A stretch of DNA of 64,000 nt. Origin: Gnomoniopsis sp. IMI 355080 (Eukaryota; Ascomycota; Sordariomycetes; Diaporthales; Gnomoniaceae). The notes beneath the pieces were generated by a model. It ran no database searches, was not told where the DNA came from, and saw only the letters and a program-made list of their open reading frames with translations. The position numbers were made by a program, and so were the translations under genes. The stretch covers positions 170,114-234,113 of the forward strand of contig JAPEVC010000021.1 in assembly GCA_027946555.1 (NCBI GenBank), read 5' to 3'. This document shows, one piece after another, positions 36,378 to 47,885 of this stretch (position 1 is its first letter; each line of letters starts with the position of its first letter).

Positions 36378-38295
36378 TCACTTACCGTTCGAGTTGACAT
36401 CCTTGATGGCCACATCTACTCTCTTCCTGTACTCCTGCTGAGTGCGACACTGCTCTAGGAACACCTCGTACTTGACCTCCAGCAGCTTCCTCTTACCGGT
36501 GTGTGTATCAGCGCGCACCGTCTGGCCCGGCTTGCTCATGCGGTCCATGATGTCCCAGAGAGGCTCAGTGTTGCCCTTGGCATCGGCACTAGCAGCTTTG
36601 GCTCCGAGCATCGCAGCTCCGTGCACCACCGCCGCGTTGACATAGCGAGGAACGAGGACTGGCATATCGCAACAGGTCGCGATGAGATCCATCAGGATGT
36701 TGTTCTGGCACTGGCTGCCAGACATGAAGATGCTCAGAATGTTGTGGCCAGACTTGTTCATAGTTTCGACGATCTGCCGCGTCTGCAGGGCGATAAACTC
36801 CATCACGGAGTAGTACAACAGAGCGAGACCGTCCTGGGTCTTGTCGGACGACATGCCAATCACCGCACCGCGCATGTTGGGGTCTGCGATGGGGGAGCGG
36901 TTACCCCATAGGTCGCCGTAGAAGAAGTAGTGACGGGTCAAGTAGCCAATGAAGGGGGCATCTTGGCGCTGGGCCATCGCGTCCAAGTGGGCGTTGAGGA
37001 AGTCGTAGATGTTCTTGCCCAGTGCCTTGGAGGCCGCAGTCGTCTCGGTATACGCAGGGTGCGTCTCCAGGACATACTTGAGCAGCTCGCCAGTGGCCGA
37101 CTGGCCTCCCTCGGCCATCCAGAAGTCTGGAATCAGCACGTCCTTGTATGGGCCCCAGACACCAGGCACAAAGACAGGGTCCTTGGACATGGCCAGGTGA
37201 CACGTCGAGGTGCCCGCTACGGCAGCAAGACGGGTGAAGGCCTGGCTCACGTCGTTCTTGGCCGACATCTCGTCGAGGTGGTCCGGGCCGAGTCTGACCT
37301 TAGCGCCAACGGTTCCGATCCATCCCGCATAGGCGTCAATCACACCACTGCCAACCGCAATTCCAGCAGGGAGACCCAACTGCTGGGCCGCCTTCTCAGA
37401 AAGGGTTCCCACCAGCTCTCCTGCACTCTTGTAAGTGCCATTCTGCCGAGTCCCTCCTTGTCAGCTGTGGATCATTATAAGAGTCAACCAGAAGGAAAGG
37501 GCTTACCACCCCGTGGACGCCACCGATGCGCTTGAAGTTGTCCTCGACCAAGCCTCCCAGGCCGATGGTGTGGTAGAAGTCTTCCTGCCAACCCTTTACA
37601 CTGCCGTCCACGCCCACGGGAACGAAGCCCTGCTTGCAGACAGTGCTGCAGTAGCTTCTGGTCTCGTTGCCAGTGGCAAGGTGGGTCAAAGCATCAGCCA
37701 AGTCATAAAACTTGCATCGAGCAAACAACTCGGCGGGCATGTGGTTCTTGAGCCACAGAACCTTGGGAATCTCCATCTCAACGCTCATGGTGCCGCCAAC
37801 ATAGCGCAGCAGATTGTGGCCAGTGGCATTGATCTTGTCGGTCTCGTCGATGGGGCGGTGGTCGAGCCACAAAATGACATTGCGGTCGTTTCCATCATTG
37901 GCGAAGTCGGGGCCGGTGACGGGAACTGGCTCGTCGCTATCGTGAGTGAAGACGGCGAGGGAGCAGGTGGCATCAAAGCCAAGGCCCTTGATGCTGGTCA
38001 ATGGGACCAGGGAATCTGCCACAACTTTCTGAACGCAGTAGCAGATGGCGTTCCAGATATCAGTGGTTGATTGCTCCTAGAGAGAACATGTGTTGGTAAG
38101 CACTTTGTAGGCAGGATGGTGGAAGACGACTGTGCGACGTACATAGTGGGCAGCGTCACCGCTAACAGGCTGCCACAGCTTGATGTCCTGTGCAGCCAAG
38201 GCCTTGATCTCCCCAGTGGTGTCTATGATGCAGGCTCTGGCAGAGCCAGTGCCTACATCAATACCAATGTAGTGCTCTTGCTTGCTGAGCACCAT
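36378..38295 (-). CDS. FGGY-family carbohydrate kinase, D-ribulokinase type
   Basis: ATP-dependent sugar kinase. The close yeast relative Ydr109c and human FGGY phosphorylate D-ribulose, so D-ribulokinase is the likely activity. Exons: 38295-38143, 38076-37507, 37442-36378; 595 residues. The N-terminal phosphate-binding motif YIGIDVGTGSARACIID is at 9-25. Others are KGLGFDATCSLAVF (81-94), NVILWLDHRP, and GSGVIDAYAGWIGTVG, where D277 is the predicted catalytic base. The C-terminal FGGY signature region includes IFMSGSQCQNNILMDLI and AAVVHGAAMLGAKAA. The CDS ends VNSNGK-TGA, but a perfect donor (GGTAAGT) overlaps the last codons. A spliced variant ending in four other residues via an acceptor near 36298 is possible. 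Probably cytosolic. Confidence 0.92.
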
Positions 38296-40268
38296 GTTGT
38301 GTCCTTTAGTTTGGATCAGGTTATGTGTGATGTGGTGTGGTTGAGGCGTTTGTATGTGAGAGGTGGGGTGTGTGGGTTTGAAAGGTGACGATGGTTGAGA
38401 GACACTTACTCCTCCGTTGTAGGCAAAGCAATATCAGTGCTATGCCGTGGTTGGAAAACCTCATCCATTATCGATAAGCTGCTTTCACTTTGACCTCACA
38501 TTGGTCTCAGTCCGTATTCACGTCACAGGATGGATCAGTGACTTAGGCAAGTGGTAACATAAGCATGGGTGGCGTCAAAAGCGTGTCACTCGGCAACATG
38601 CATGTGAGGCAGATGCACTATCACAACTTTGCTTGCCAATGGCCAACAAAATGATGCCAACCTGCCTTGCAGCTGGGCATCTGCAGAAAGGAGGAAGAAG
38701 GATCTAGAATTGCTATGCAGGTGAATGAAAGGCGGCAGAGACATGCCCAACAAAGCATACCTAGCCATGGCTGCTCGCCATTCCAACAGCCAACATACTA
38801 GTTGACAAGGCTCCGGTATTCCGATATTGGCGCATGCTACTGTGATACCTCCTCCCCAAAGTATCTACTTTAATCGATATAGTACTATAGTACTATGTTT
38901 TTAGGTTGATGAGGGGCAAAAGCTGCAAATCGGACTACCTCCCAGATGGGATATCGTCGTAAAAAGCCCCCCCCCCTTTGCTCTCCAACACCAAGCTTCC
39001 CCCACAATCTCGGGTACTTTTTCAGCCCATCAAAGGGCAGCTGACGGCTCGCACTTTGCCTCTCGCCTTGTTGTTACTACCATGCACACGGTAGCACTTG
39101 CAAGCCTTGCATCTTGCATCTTGCATCTTGTATGCCCCAGCCTTTCAGAGTCTCCGCCCCCACTCACTCCACATTGGTGCATCTGTCAAATGTCACTGCA
39201 AGGTGCCTGAGAAATGATAGTGGGCCAATGGTCAGGTGAACTGCAGATGTCCAAAATGCAACCTTGGTCCAATCCTTTCAGTGACATACAAGCAAATATA
39301 TACTACCTCAACTGGGAGGACAATTATGTGTGTCCTTGGAGAGGAGAGGCTTCCTGGAGGAGTTGGAGGCCAGCCACGTTGTCGATCTGTGCATCCCCGC
39401 AAACCCCCAACATGGCAACAGCACTGACACTCATCTTGCGTGGCCAGTATAAACTTTCTTGTCTCACGCTTGGTCTAAGACGCCTCCTCATCATAATTGC
39501 CTAGGGTGACTCTGGCCCGTTGAGGTGCATTCGAGGCTTCGCGGATGATTGCGTCCGAGTTACGGAGCGACACGTCATATGAGAGTAAGCATTTGCTTCT
39601 TCATCTTGACGCTTGGGTTCAGCAGAGGAGGCAGGCAGACTGGAAACTGTTTTCTTGTCTAGGGTGCATCGTGATATTTTGCTGAGACTCTGCTTCGATT
39701 CGTTCATTGTAAGCTTTCCAAGTACCTAGGATGGATGCTCTGGCATATTTTCGCGCCAAAGGAGCTATTCCCTTCAAAGCACAGACCAGGACAGAAGTCT
39801 TGTGTGTGTGTGTGTGTGTGTGGAATGCTGACTTTCATATCGCTCATGACATTTCTACCCCTATGAGGCCCACGTTGGACAATGTCAGCATTCATTCTTT
39901 GTGTGTGACTGTTAGCCAGTGACAATCTCTGGATGGTTGTACGCTTGCAGCCTGTAGATGAGGATGAGACCTTGGAAACCTCAGGCAGGCGAGGAAATGA
40001 CTTGAGAAGAAGAATGGGCTTACTATAGTGTCTTTAAGCTGTGTTGCAAGTATACAGTATAGCTGTTGTCGAGGGGCGATGCTGTTTGGCAATTCGACTG
40101 CTCTCAGACTGATGAGTCGTTTTTGCAGGTACAAGTGCCATTTAGATTCAGGCGGCCTGAAAAGCTCCGCTGCAACCTCTGGAGCCTCCAACTGCAAAAC
40201 TCAGGCATCGAACCCCATCACCAACACCGTGTCCGCATCCCAACATCGTCTCAAGCACCACTGAAAAA
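38296..40268. other. divergent intergenic 1.97 kb
   Basis: Between the FGGY kinase (-) and the SMN gene (+). Contains a C10 tract near 38968, GCATCTT tandem copies at ~39108-39128, a TG microsatellite and a partial TACCTAGG at 39723. I see no recognisable gene. Confidence 0.5.
39801..39822. repeat. (TG)11 microsatellite
   Basis: Eleven perfect TG units in intergenic DNA, ~450 bases before the SMN gene. Confidence 0.92.
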
Positions 40269-41291
40269 ATGGCTGACGCTGCAGACGAGATGAACCACCA
40301 GGATGTCTGGGACGACTCAGCTCTGGTGCAATCATGGAACGAGGCGCTGGCCGAGTACAAAGTAAGTGCAACCACATCGCGAATGCCTTTTACGCACCGA
40401 TTGTTGACCACTCTGTCCCAGAAATACCACAGCATCCATGCCACAGGAGGCTCTCTTGATGACCTCCTCCCAGAGTGCGTGCGGCCCAGTGCTTTGCACC
40501 TTTTAAGAAGCAATTGAGCTGAAGTCGTTAATGCAGGAATGGGCAGCATGCCAAGCCTGAAACGCACCTGTACCAACATGGCCAGCCCGCACCTGGACCC
40601 ATCGCCGGCGAAGCAAGCGAAAGTGTTGTTGATGGCCAAGGGACCAACGCCGACACAGCCACGGAGGGCGCGGCCACCACCCAAGTGAGTAAGCCTGGGA
40701 CGGACCTGACGCTTCCCGGAGTACGCACCTAGGATAGATCTGTATTCTTACCCCTATCCCAGAGAGGATCCTGGAAGATCACCGCGCCTTGGAACCTCAG
40801 AGACATGTGCAGTCCATGCGGTGATCTAGTCTGCGCCGAGAGATGGTAAATCAGTTTGCTGACCACCCATACAGCAGGACCGCGTGAACAGCAGTGGAAA
40901 CGATGACTTGGTCCTCAACGATACTACACGCGGGGCGTTCGGGCAGAGTCAGGGCATGGAACACGCGAGTGCGAATATCATGCCTCCTCCACAGGCTCTC
41001 CTTGGATCTGGTCAGTGATCACATTTGATGAGGGCAGTTTTTCGTTTTTCTCTGTCCCATCACAAGCTTCTCGTTCCAGAAGAACAAGGACTGGCACTGA
41101 TCCGGCTCAACAGTGCAAGACGAGAACTTGAAGAGGCTGCTCATGTCGTGGTACTATGCTGGCTTCTGTGAGTAAACCCTTGCTTTGCCCAGGCCCGAAT
41201 ACAACGCTGTGTGTGCTTTTTTAGACAGTCTGTTTCTAACGCGCATCAAGACACGGGACTGTACGAAGGCCAACAGAAACACCGAAACTGA
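40269..41291 (+). CDS. SMN1: survival motor neuron protein (SMN/Gemin1), 6 exons
   Basis: Core of the SMN complex that assembles Sm rings on spliceosomal snRNAs. Exons: 40269-40361, 40422-40474, 40537-40684, 40875-41010, 41114-41167, 41251-41291; 174 residues, compared with ~150 in fission yeast. The N terminus contains VWDDSALVQSWNEALAEYK joined to KYHSIHATGGSL, the Gemin2-binding helix and its extension. The middle is hydrophilic and low-complexity, with no Tudor domain, as in other fungal SMNs. The C-terminal YG box, NLKRLLMSWYYAGFY spliced to TGLYEGQQ (148-170), has the Tyr/Gly zipper used for self-association. Five introns in 1 kb give small exons (54 and 41 nt at the end), so automatic callers could miss it. 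Exon 4 starts at a CAGCAG tandem acceptor. Intron 3 (190 nt) is the least certain part; an extra exon there cannot be excluded. Confidence 0.88.
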
Positions 41292-44077
41292 CAACGACAG
41301 GCCAAGTCAAAGGCCAAGTGCAAGGCGTAGAACGAGGCCCACCGTTCCCGTACCGCGTACATGCAGATCTGAGCTGTGATCAACACGATCCGAATGATGA
41401 TCCATATTCACATTACGGCTATGATGTCGCCCCGAAAGCATATCGATCTCCACAGTCGGTAAAGCTGACAGGAAGCCAGCAGTGGATGGCGTGGATGGCG
41501 GGTTGGTCGGCAAACTTGCGACGCTATAGGACTGAGGTTGATAAAAGGCATGATAAGGTACAAGGACACGGCTTGGTCCAGTTTTCCTGATCGACCTTCA
41601 GATTCGATGTATGCGACAAATTGTGTTGCATCGTCAGGGACGTGCCAAGGCCCGCTTTCATAGCCACACTCACAGCGCCCAGGCCACATCATGGATTTCC
41701 AACAAGCCAAATCCTCATTGAAACTGCAAGCTCTGTCATGTCATGGGAATCGAAAACACATTGCAGGTTCGATCAATTTGTCAAGGCCAACTGCATAACT
41801 GCGAATTGAAACTTTGCGGCTTGCCCCCAAAAACCGGCGTGCGGAGATATTCAGACTCGACTGGATGCGAAACACGCCTCACTCCCAGCAGCGTGGCGCA
41901 AAGTGTTTCCTTCTGATAAGCCTTGGATGTGCTGTCCAGGCTGTTTGTTTCGTTGCAACAACACACATCCTTCCGAGATGGTTGTTCCAAAACTCTTTTG
42001 TCGATCCAGGGACGATTTCTGCCCGGAACCAAAGAGCGTATGTAGATAGACACTGTCCATTCACAATCTGGACGTTTGCTTCGAATCCGGCTCACTGGCT
42101 TATCCGTTGCCGGCTGGACATGATCGATGTCCGAATCATCGGACTCATTATATTGTCTCTTTTGGTATCAATATCTCCACTTTGCTAGCTCGATGATCTG
42201 ATAGGCTTCTTCACTGCTGCCCTTGGAATGAACGTCTGAATTTGGGCTAGTCTACATTGCCTACAAGGCTCTGCACCAAGAGATTGGATCTCAGCTCCAA
42301 TTTAACCTTAACTTTACAGTTGAATATAGCAACCCGGTAGCAGAGCCTGCAAAGACTCGTCCTACCCATTAGAGCGGGGCCAACAGTTTCTGTCATATGT
42401 ACTGTGTGGTACATGTGGTGCGCCACTATCCACAGTTGAGACCAGACGAAGTTTCTTGGATGACATATTATGATCCGATCTTGTTTGGGCACATACTTGA
42501 GGCAGGGCCGCTGACTGGAACAGTATCGAGGACGGCGGCCTCCCGTCTCGTACGGGGCCTGGTGATTGGCTGGAAACATTGGGAACAATTGAGGCGAACT
42601 CACCTCTTCCGGATATCGAGCAGCCGATACAGTTCATGTACGGAGTATTTTTTTTCTCTTTCTTCTTCTTTTTCTTTCTTCCCAGTACGGAATGCAACAT
42701 AGCATGTGCAGGTCCTCGAGTGGTCCACTTTTCAGGGTATTCGGGCTAATGCAGGCAACCTAAACGTTATTATATGGAGGAACCGTATTATGGGAACAGG
42801 CACTACTATAACCAACCAGCGTGGCAGCATCTGGTAGTAGTACGACCCCTGGCCAGCGGATACCCGTCGTCTCCGAACGTAACCTCTGAGCAGAGGGCTG
42901 AGGACTTCATCTCACTTTGACTCAGGTACACTTAGTCCTGCCGCATGCTTCAGTCCAGGCTTATCTTTCTTCTTTCCTCTCTCGGGCCTTTCAGCAATGG
43001 GGGCGTCGTCATCTTCAGCTGAAATTCCTGCCATCTGAAGGCAAGCTGCTGGCGTGTACGTTAGGTCGCAGTGAATGGTTGCTGGTCTGATGATGGTCCG
43101 GTCATGGAAATGGAGCTAGTGGTTCCCCTTTGACGGGGAGTCGATGGCTTGCGGCTACCTGGCAAAACACAACTCGAGACGGATCTGTCACAGCTTGTCT
43201 CCTGCACCAGAGCGCCGAGCCTGCGCGGATGGGCATTGCAAACCTGATCCCTGCCCGGCAATGCTCGGCCGCAAGTTCAGTTGGGGAACGGTCCACAATG
43301 CACAATGAGGCTCTGCCATCACGACTCCACCATGGCTTGTCTTGGACGTCTCATCTTCCCCTGCCATGAGCAAGGCCCCCAGCGACCCCGTCTCCCTGCT
43401 GAAGTGCCACGCGGGAAATCTAAGCGTATCTCACCTCCATTCAACCTTAGCATTAAAGTTGGGATGGCAACTGGTAGCCTCCTTGTCGGCCGTCTCACAC
43501 AGCCCTGCTCTGCTCATCCCTCCTCTCTACTATGTACCTCCATCAGACCAGACGAGCATCTGACGAGGACCCAACCTTGCTCTCTAACCAACCTCTCTCC
43601 GTGCCCGCCACGCTTGCTTGGATCGGACTCACCTCTGCCCGGCATCTCATCCCTGGTCGGATGATTTGCTGGTCCTGTTTCGAGACTGCCTCCTCACGCA
43701 AGGATGGCCATTGTGCCCTCTTGAGCGTCGTGGACCCACGGGGAGAGCTGTGTGATCGTCAAGCTCGATATAAGCTCTTCGCTCTCAATCAAAACCTTCG
43801 CCATGACCGACCTTTCTCCCTCTCTTCTTTGCCATCTCTACTTGCAAAATTATTCCCCTCCAGGCTTGAAGTAGATTTCAAGTGTCACGTTCCTTTCGTT
43901 TCTTGCGCCATCCAAACGGTCCATTCTTTAATCCCACGAGCAGGAACTCGATATCCGTTGTATCTCACGACTCCGGAAAGTCTCAAACAACAGGAGCGAA
44001 GGATTATTTCCCCGACCTTCGACTCGACCCATATACACATTCACTGTTCGGCTCAGACCAACATCTAATCAATCAAA
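41292..44077. other. intergenic 2.8 kb
   Basis: Between SMN and the cupredoxin gene. Contains a T/C-rich tract at 42648-42682 and the cupredoxin promoter at the right end (TATA-like GATATAAG at 43767-43774, ~300 bases before the ATG). Frames are short, with no recognisable protein. Confidence 0.5.
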
Positions 44078-45200
44078 ATGAAGTTCTCGTCGACACTGGC
44101 GCTTGTCGCCGCGCCTCTTGCCATGGCCAAGGCTGTCCACAACGTCTACCCTGCGAAGAGGGAGTTGGCAGCGAGGAAGCCGCAGTCACCCGCTCTGGTT
44201 GCTGAGCTTCAGGCTCTCGGCCTCTCTGGCCTAGGTCTCACGTCCAATGCTGCTACAGAGGTCATCATCATCTGGGTCAACCCAGGCGCTGGTGCCGCCA
44301 CGACCAACGTCAACAACCCTATGGGTGTTGGTGCACCTGCTGCCACTGGCGCCCCTGCAGCAACAGGTGCTGCTGCTGCTCCCGCTACTGCTGCGACTCA
44401 CCAGGTTACTGTTGGTGGCAATGCTGGACTGGCTTACACACCCTCGGAGATCAAAGCTGCCGTGGGTGACATGGTTGTCTTCACTTTCATGAGCGCGAAC
44501 CACACCGTCACTCAGTCTGCCTTTACGACGCCTTGCGTAGCCATGGCCGGTGGTATGGACTCTGGCTTCCAGCCCAACGCCAACAACAGCGTCAACCCAC
44601 CACCTCAAGTCGCCATGCAAGTTATGGTGGACACCCCCCTTTGTAAGTGAAGTTTATGAAGCACGACAATAGGCTTGAAGGAAATGGACCGCTGATTAAT
44701 TTCAATCTAGGGTTCTACTGCAAGCAAAAGGGCCACTGTGGTAAAGGCATGACCTTCTCCATCAACCCCACTGCCGCGAAGACTCAGGCGATGTTCCAGT
44801 CGATGGCCATTGCGCAGAACGGTACGGGTACGGGTACTGCTATCACTGGCGGCACTGGCGCAGCTGCTGGCTCTGCTAGCAATGGTACCGCGGCTGCTGC
44901 TCCAGCAGCTCCTGCAGCTCCTGCAAGTGGCAGTGGTACTGGCTCCACTGCCGGAGCAGGTACTGCTACGACTGGCACGGGTAGCCTTCAGAATGGCCAA
45001 TGCCAGTGTGCTGTTACTTGCACAGTTGGTAACCTGCCTGCCGCCAACGTTCAGGGTCTCGGAGCCTTCGGTGGTATGACCGGTGAGTTTAGCTAAGACC
45101 ACCCCGACTGGGTTGTGAGATCCTCACTAACGGGCTATTTCAAACAGGTGCTCTCCCCATGGCTATGAGTGAGCCCGTCCTCGCTGGTGCCGCACGATAA
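44078..45200 (+). CDS. secreted cupredoxin-domain (extracellular serine-rich-type) protein
   Basis: Predicted extracellular blue-copper-like protein. Exons: 44078-44642, 44711-45082, 45148-45200; 329 residues. A signal peptide is clear (MKFSSTLALVAAPLAMAKA). After an Ala/Gly/Pro/Thr-rich linker comes a cupredoxin domain (~107-215): HQVTVGGNAGLAYTPSEI, AAVGDMVVFTFMSANHTVTQ, then WFYCKQKGHCGKGM. His142, Cys192, His197 and Met202 are spaced like type-1 copper ligands (C-x4-H-x4-M), and intron 1 lies just before the Cys block. A second Ala/Gly/Ser/Thr-rich linker follows, then a Cys pair in NGQCQCAVTC. Relatives are often GPI-anchored at the cell wall, but the short tail here (ALPMAMSEPVLAGAAR) lacks a strong hydrophobic end. 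Whether it is a wall or fully secreted protein is open. Confidence 0.88.
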
Positions 45201-47885
45201 GAGGCCAGCATCTGCAGGGGTGGTTGAACAAGGAGTTGATTTCCTTATGATTGAATGATATATAGTAGAGTAAATCCCTTGTAGCCTTGACTGGCCGGGA
45301 TGGAAACTTGGGTCCGGACCTCAGTTGCACACCCCTATAATCTGGAGGGGCGAGTACCTACTGATGGTACAGGAGATAGGCGGCTTGAATAATTCACCAT
45401 ATGCACCTTTTATATAGGTATATTATTTTCGGTTTGAAGCTCACGCTAGATCTGCTGGGGAATAACTCCCTGGTTCGAGTTGCTGGATATATGCATTTCG
45501 GACTCACAGTGTATCTGGTTGTCCCGCCTTCGTATCGGGTTTTGCCAGCCTTCCTCTGCTTCACTTCCCTTGATTTGATCAGGATTACAAGCTGAAGACC
45601 TCAATACTAGTCTCCTATGCGGTTGATGCGTGCACTCGCAAGGGGCATGCGTGTCTGCACCAGATATGTGTCCAAAACATGAATTTGTGAGACCATCTAA
45701 GACGCAAACTGCTACAGCCAAAGTCATCACAACATGACCCCACCATTACTGATGCACTCGACACGGATGACGATATCTGCTTGCTCATTCGCTGCATCTA
45801 TCACGATGTCTCGTCGTCCGAGTAAGCACCGTCCATTCAATTTATGGAAGTCTCTTCTTGCATCTGGCTCAAGCTGTTACATTCCGGCACGCGCGGCAAG
45901 TCTTGATTCCGTGGATATGAGTATGAACCTCGAGGACGCGCTTGTTGACGACCGAAGCACTATGGGAGACCACATGTGGTTTAGCGCGCTCCTTCACTCC
46001 TTGTGTAGACTCGTGCGATATGGATGTTGCCGATATCTCAATAGTCGGGAGGTATCGAATGATTTTTCCACAGCCAGTAAAGTAACCTCGCACTTGCGGG
46101 TGGCCAATTTCGTGTCGCTCGGCGGTGTTGTACAAGCGACTTCAATGATCTTGTAGCTGCCTTTGCTCACTGCGGAATCAAAACACACGGGAATTCCGGC
46201 TAATGCCACTGGAAAGTGTCGGGGCTGGTATTCTCGCATCAGACCTTTTCTGTCTTTCTGTCCCGGCGGTACTCATTGATGGTCCAGGACTCCGGAACGA
46301 ATGCATCTTCTCTGAGGATGACAGCACTGGTGGAAGCGTATTACTCATTCAATGGCTGCGGAGGAAAGGCGCACATTAAACTTGATCACAAGATGCACCA
46401 CCATCAGTTTTTGCCATGTCGGCCGTTCGCAGCAGTGGATTCGCTAGCACCTGAAATGGGGCCCTTGCTTTGATGTACTCGAGCGGCTCGTGGTTTACCT
46501 CGATCGGTCCGATGTCGTCCAAATACATCACAAAACCTAACACCGCAACAGCATCAACAAGTCGGGATGCGAGTTGACTCATAAGCTTGTCCTTTTACAG
46601 CTTAGAAGCGCACTGATGGTCCACGGCGCGAGCAAGAGGAGCTCCGTCCAGCCTCCTCTTTGTTTTTCCTCGTCCCTTTTTCTCTCTTGTGGGCTGTCTA
46701 GGTCTTAGCATGCGTATCCCTTTCAGATCGTCGTGTTGATGCAACCAAGGTCTCGTGACCGGCGTGGGCATTTGATCTTGTTTGACCTTTTCTTGCGGAG
46801 CGGTTGCTGACGCTGTGGAGTGATGTTTGACGGTGGATCAAAGCTTTAATTCGGTCCGGCTCCAAAACCTCGAGATTTAACTCCATGATAGCCCGACGAG
46901 CCTTTTGGGGCTGGTTCTCATGGCTCTTGTTCAGAGATTGTGAATCCATCCATGTATTGTGTTGACTTTGCCAGGGGTCAAGCGTTTATGCTTGTACGTC
47001 GCTGGGGCGATTGTAGGGGCAAAGTGGTCCTCAAAGGCGTCTTGGGCTCTGATGTTCCACATTGGCTTCTGACGAGGCCCGACGTAGTAGCCTTATGAAG
47101 CGTAGAGTTGCTCTGGGGCTATAGAGGCTGCCATGTATCCATCTACCACCCCCGGAGTCGCCCCCGTAATGAAGGCTTTTGATTGCGGGAATGTCCCGGC
47201 CCTGTTTGACGAGTGAGGTTGTAGTGGACAGAGGACAGGCGCGTCTGGCTGTGCCTGTTAAACGAGTCCAACGACACGCCGGTCAGTGTCGGCAAGGACT
47301 TGCTCGATTGTTCACATAAATTTTTTTGGACGGTGTTTATATCCCGGTGCTCCATAACCTACTTGGTAAACTTGATCTCGCCATTCTTCCACCACAGACA
47401 CTCCCAGTCGGTGTACCTGCAGGAGTGAGTCACATCGTCTGGTTAGTTCGTAGCGATAGCATGCGTCCTCACGCACAGAAGCTGCGAGGGAAGAAGGCCT
47501 CAATTCAAACACCCTGCTTCGTACTAGGAACGGGGAAGGTGTAAGTTATCATGAACATGTGATAAGTCGTTGGGACGGCGCTCACTGTCAACCTGCACAT
47601 GAAGATTGAAGTGTACCACGGACTGTACCACAACGTGCTTGAAAGTTCTCGAGCCTCCGATAATACCATACTATTTATCAGCCTCACTACTTGCGGTGAT
47701 GTTGCGGGCCACTTGTTGTGTGAGCAGAACGTGGTGCCGGCGATATTTCTCATTTGCGGTCCTGATAGGCACTCTGATGGCCGCACAAGGGTTTTCTCAA
47801 ACCCGACGAAAGCTCAACTGAAGGAGAAGTATTTCATCTTGATAAATTTGTCAAGCTTAGAGGCCGGGACATCTCCGTCAGATGG
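45201..47885. other. convergent intergenic 2.7 kb
   Basis: Between the cupredoxin gene (+) and the methyltransferase gene (-). Several medium frames occur on both strands (e.g. 46949-46698 and 46582-46376 on minus, 45734-46156 on plus), but none has a recognised motif and no convincing splicing joins them. It may hold an eroded gene; nothing is called. Confidence 0.4.

Noticed and set aside
42070..42095. CTTCGAATCC resembling a tRNA box B
   Set aside because: Flanks do not pair as a T-stem and no box A precedes it.
45470..45485. GGTTCGAGT resembling a tRNA box B
   Set aside because: Following bases break the consensus; no acceptor or D-arm is visible.
46376..46949. Two protein-like minus-strand frames (46949-46698 and 46582-46376)
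   Set aside because: No recognisable family, no clean splice join, comparable frames on the other strand.
47350..47850. Series of minus-strand pieces (start-like MKYFSF, then FKHVVVQSVVHFNLHVQ, then YTDWECLWWKNGEIKFTK) that can be linked through splice-like sites
   Set aside because: The links need very small exons or weak donors, and the N-terminal part contains an in-frame stop unless a 57-nt intron is assumed. Worth an RNA check but not supportable as a gene.
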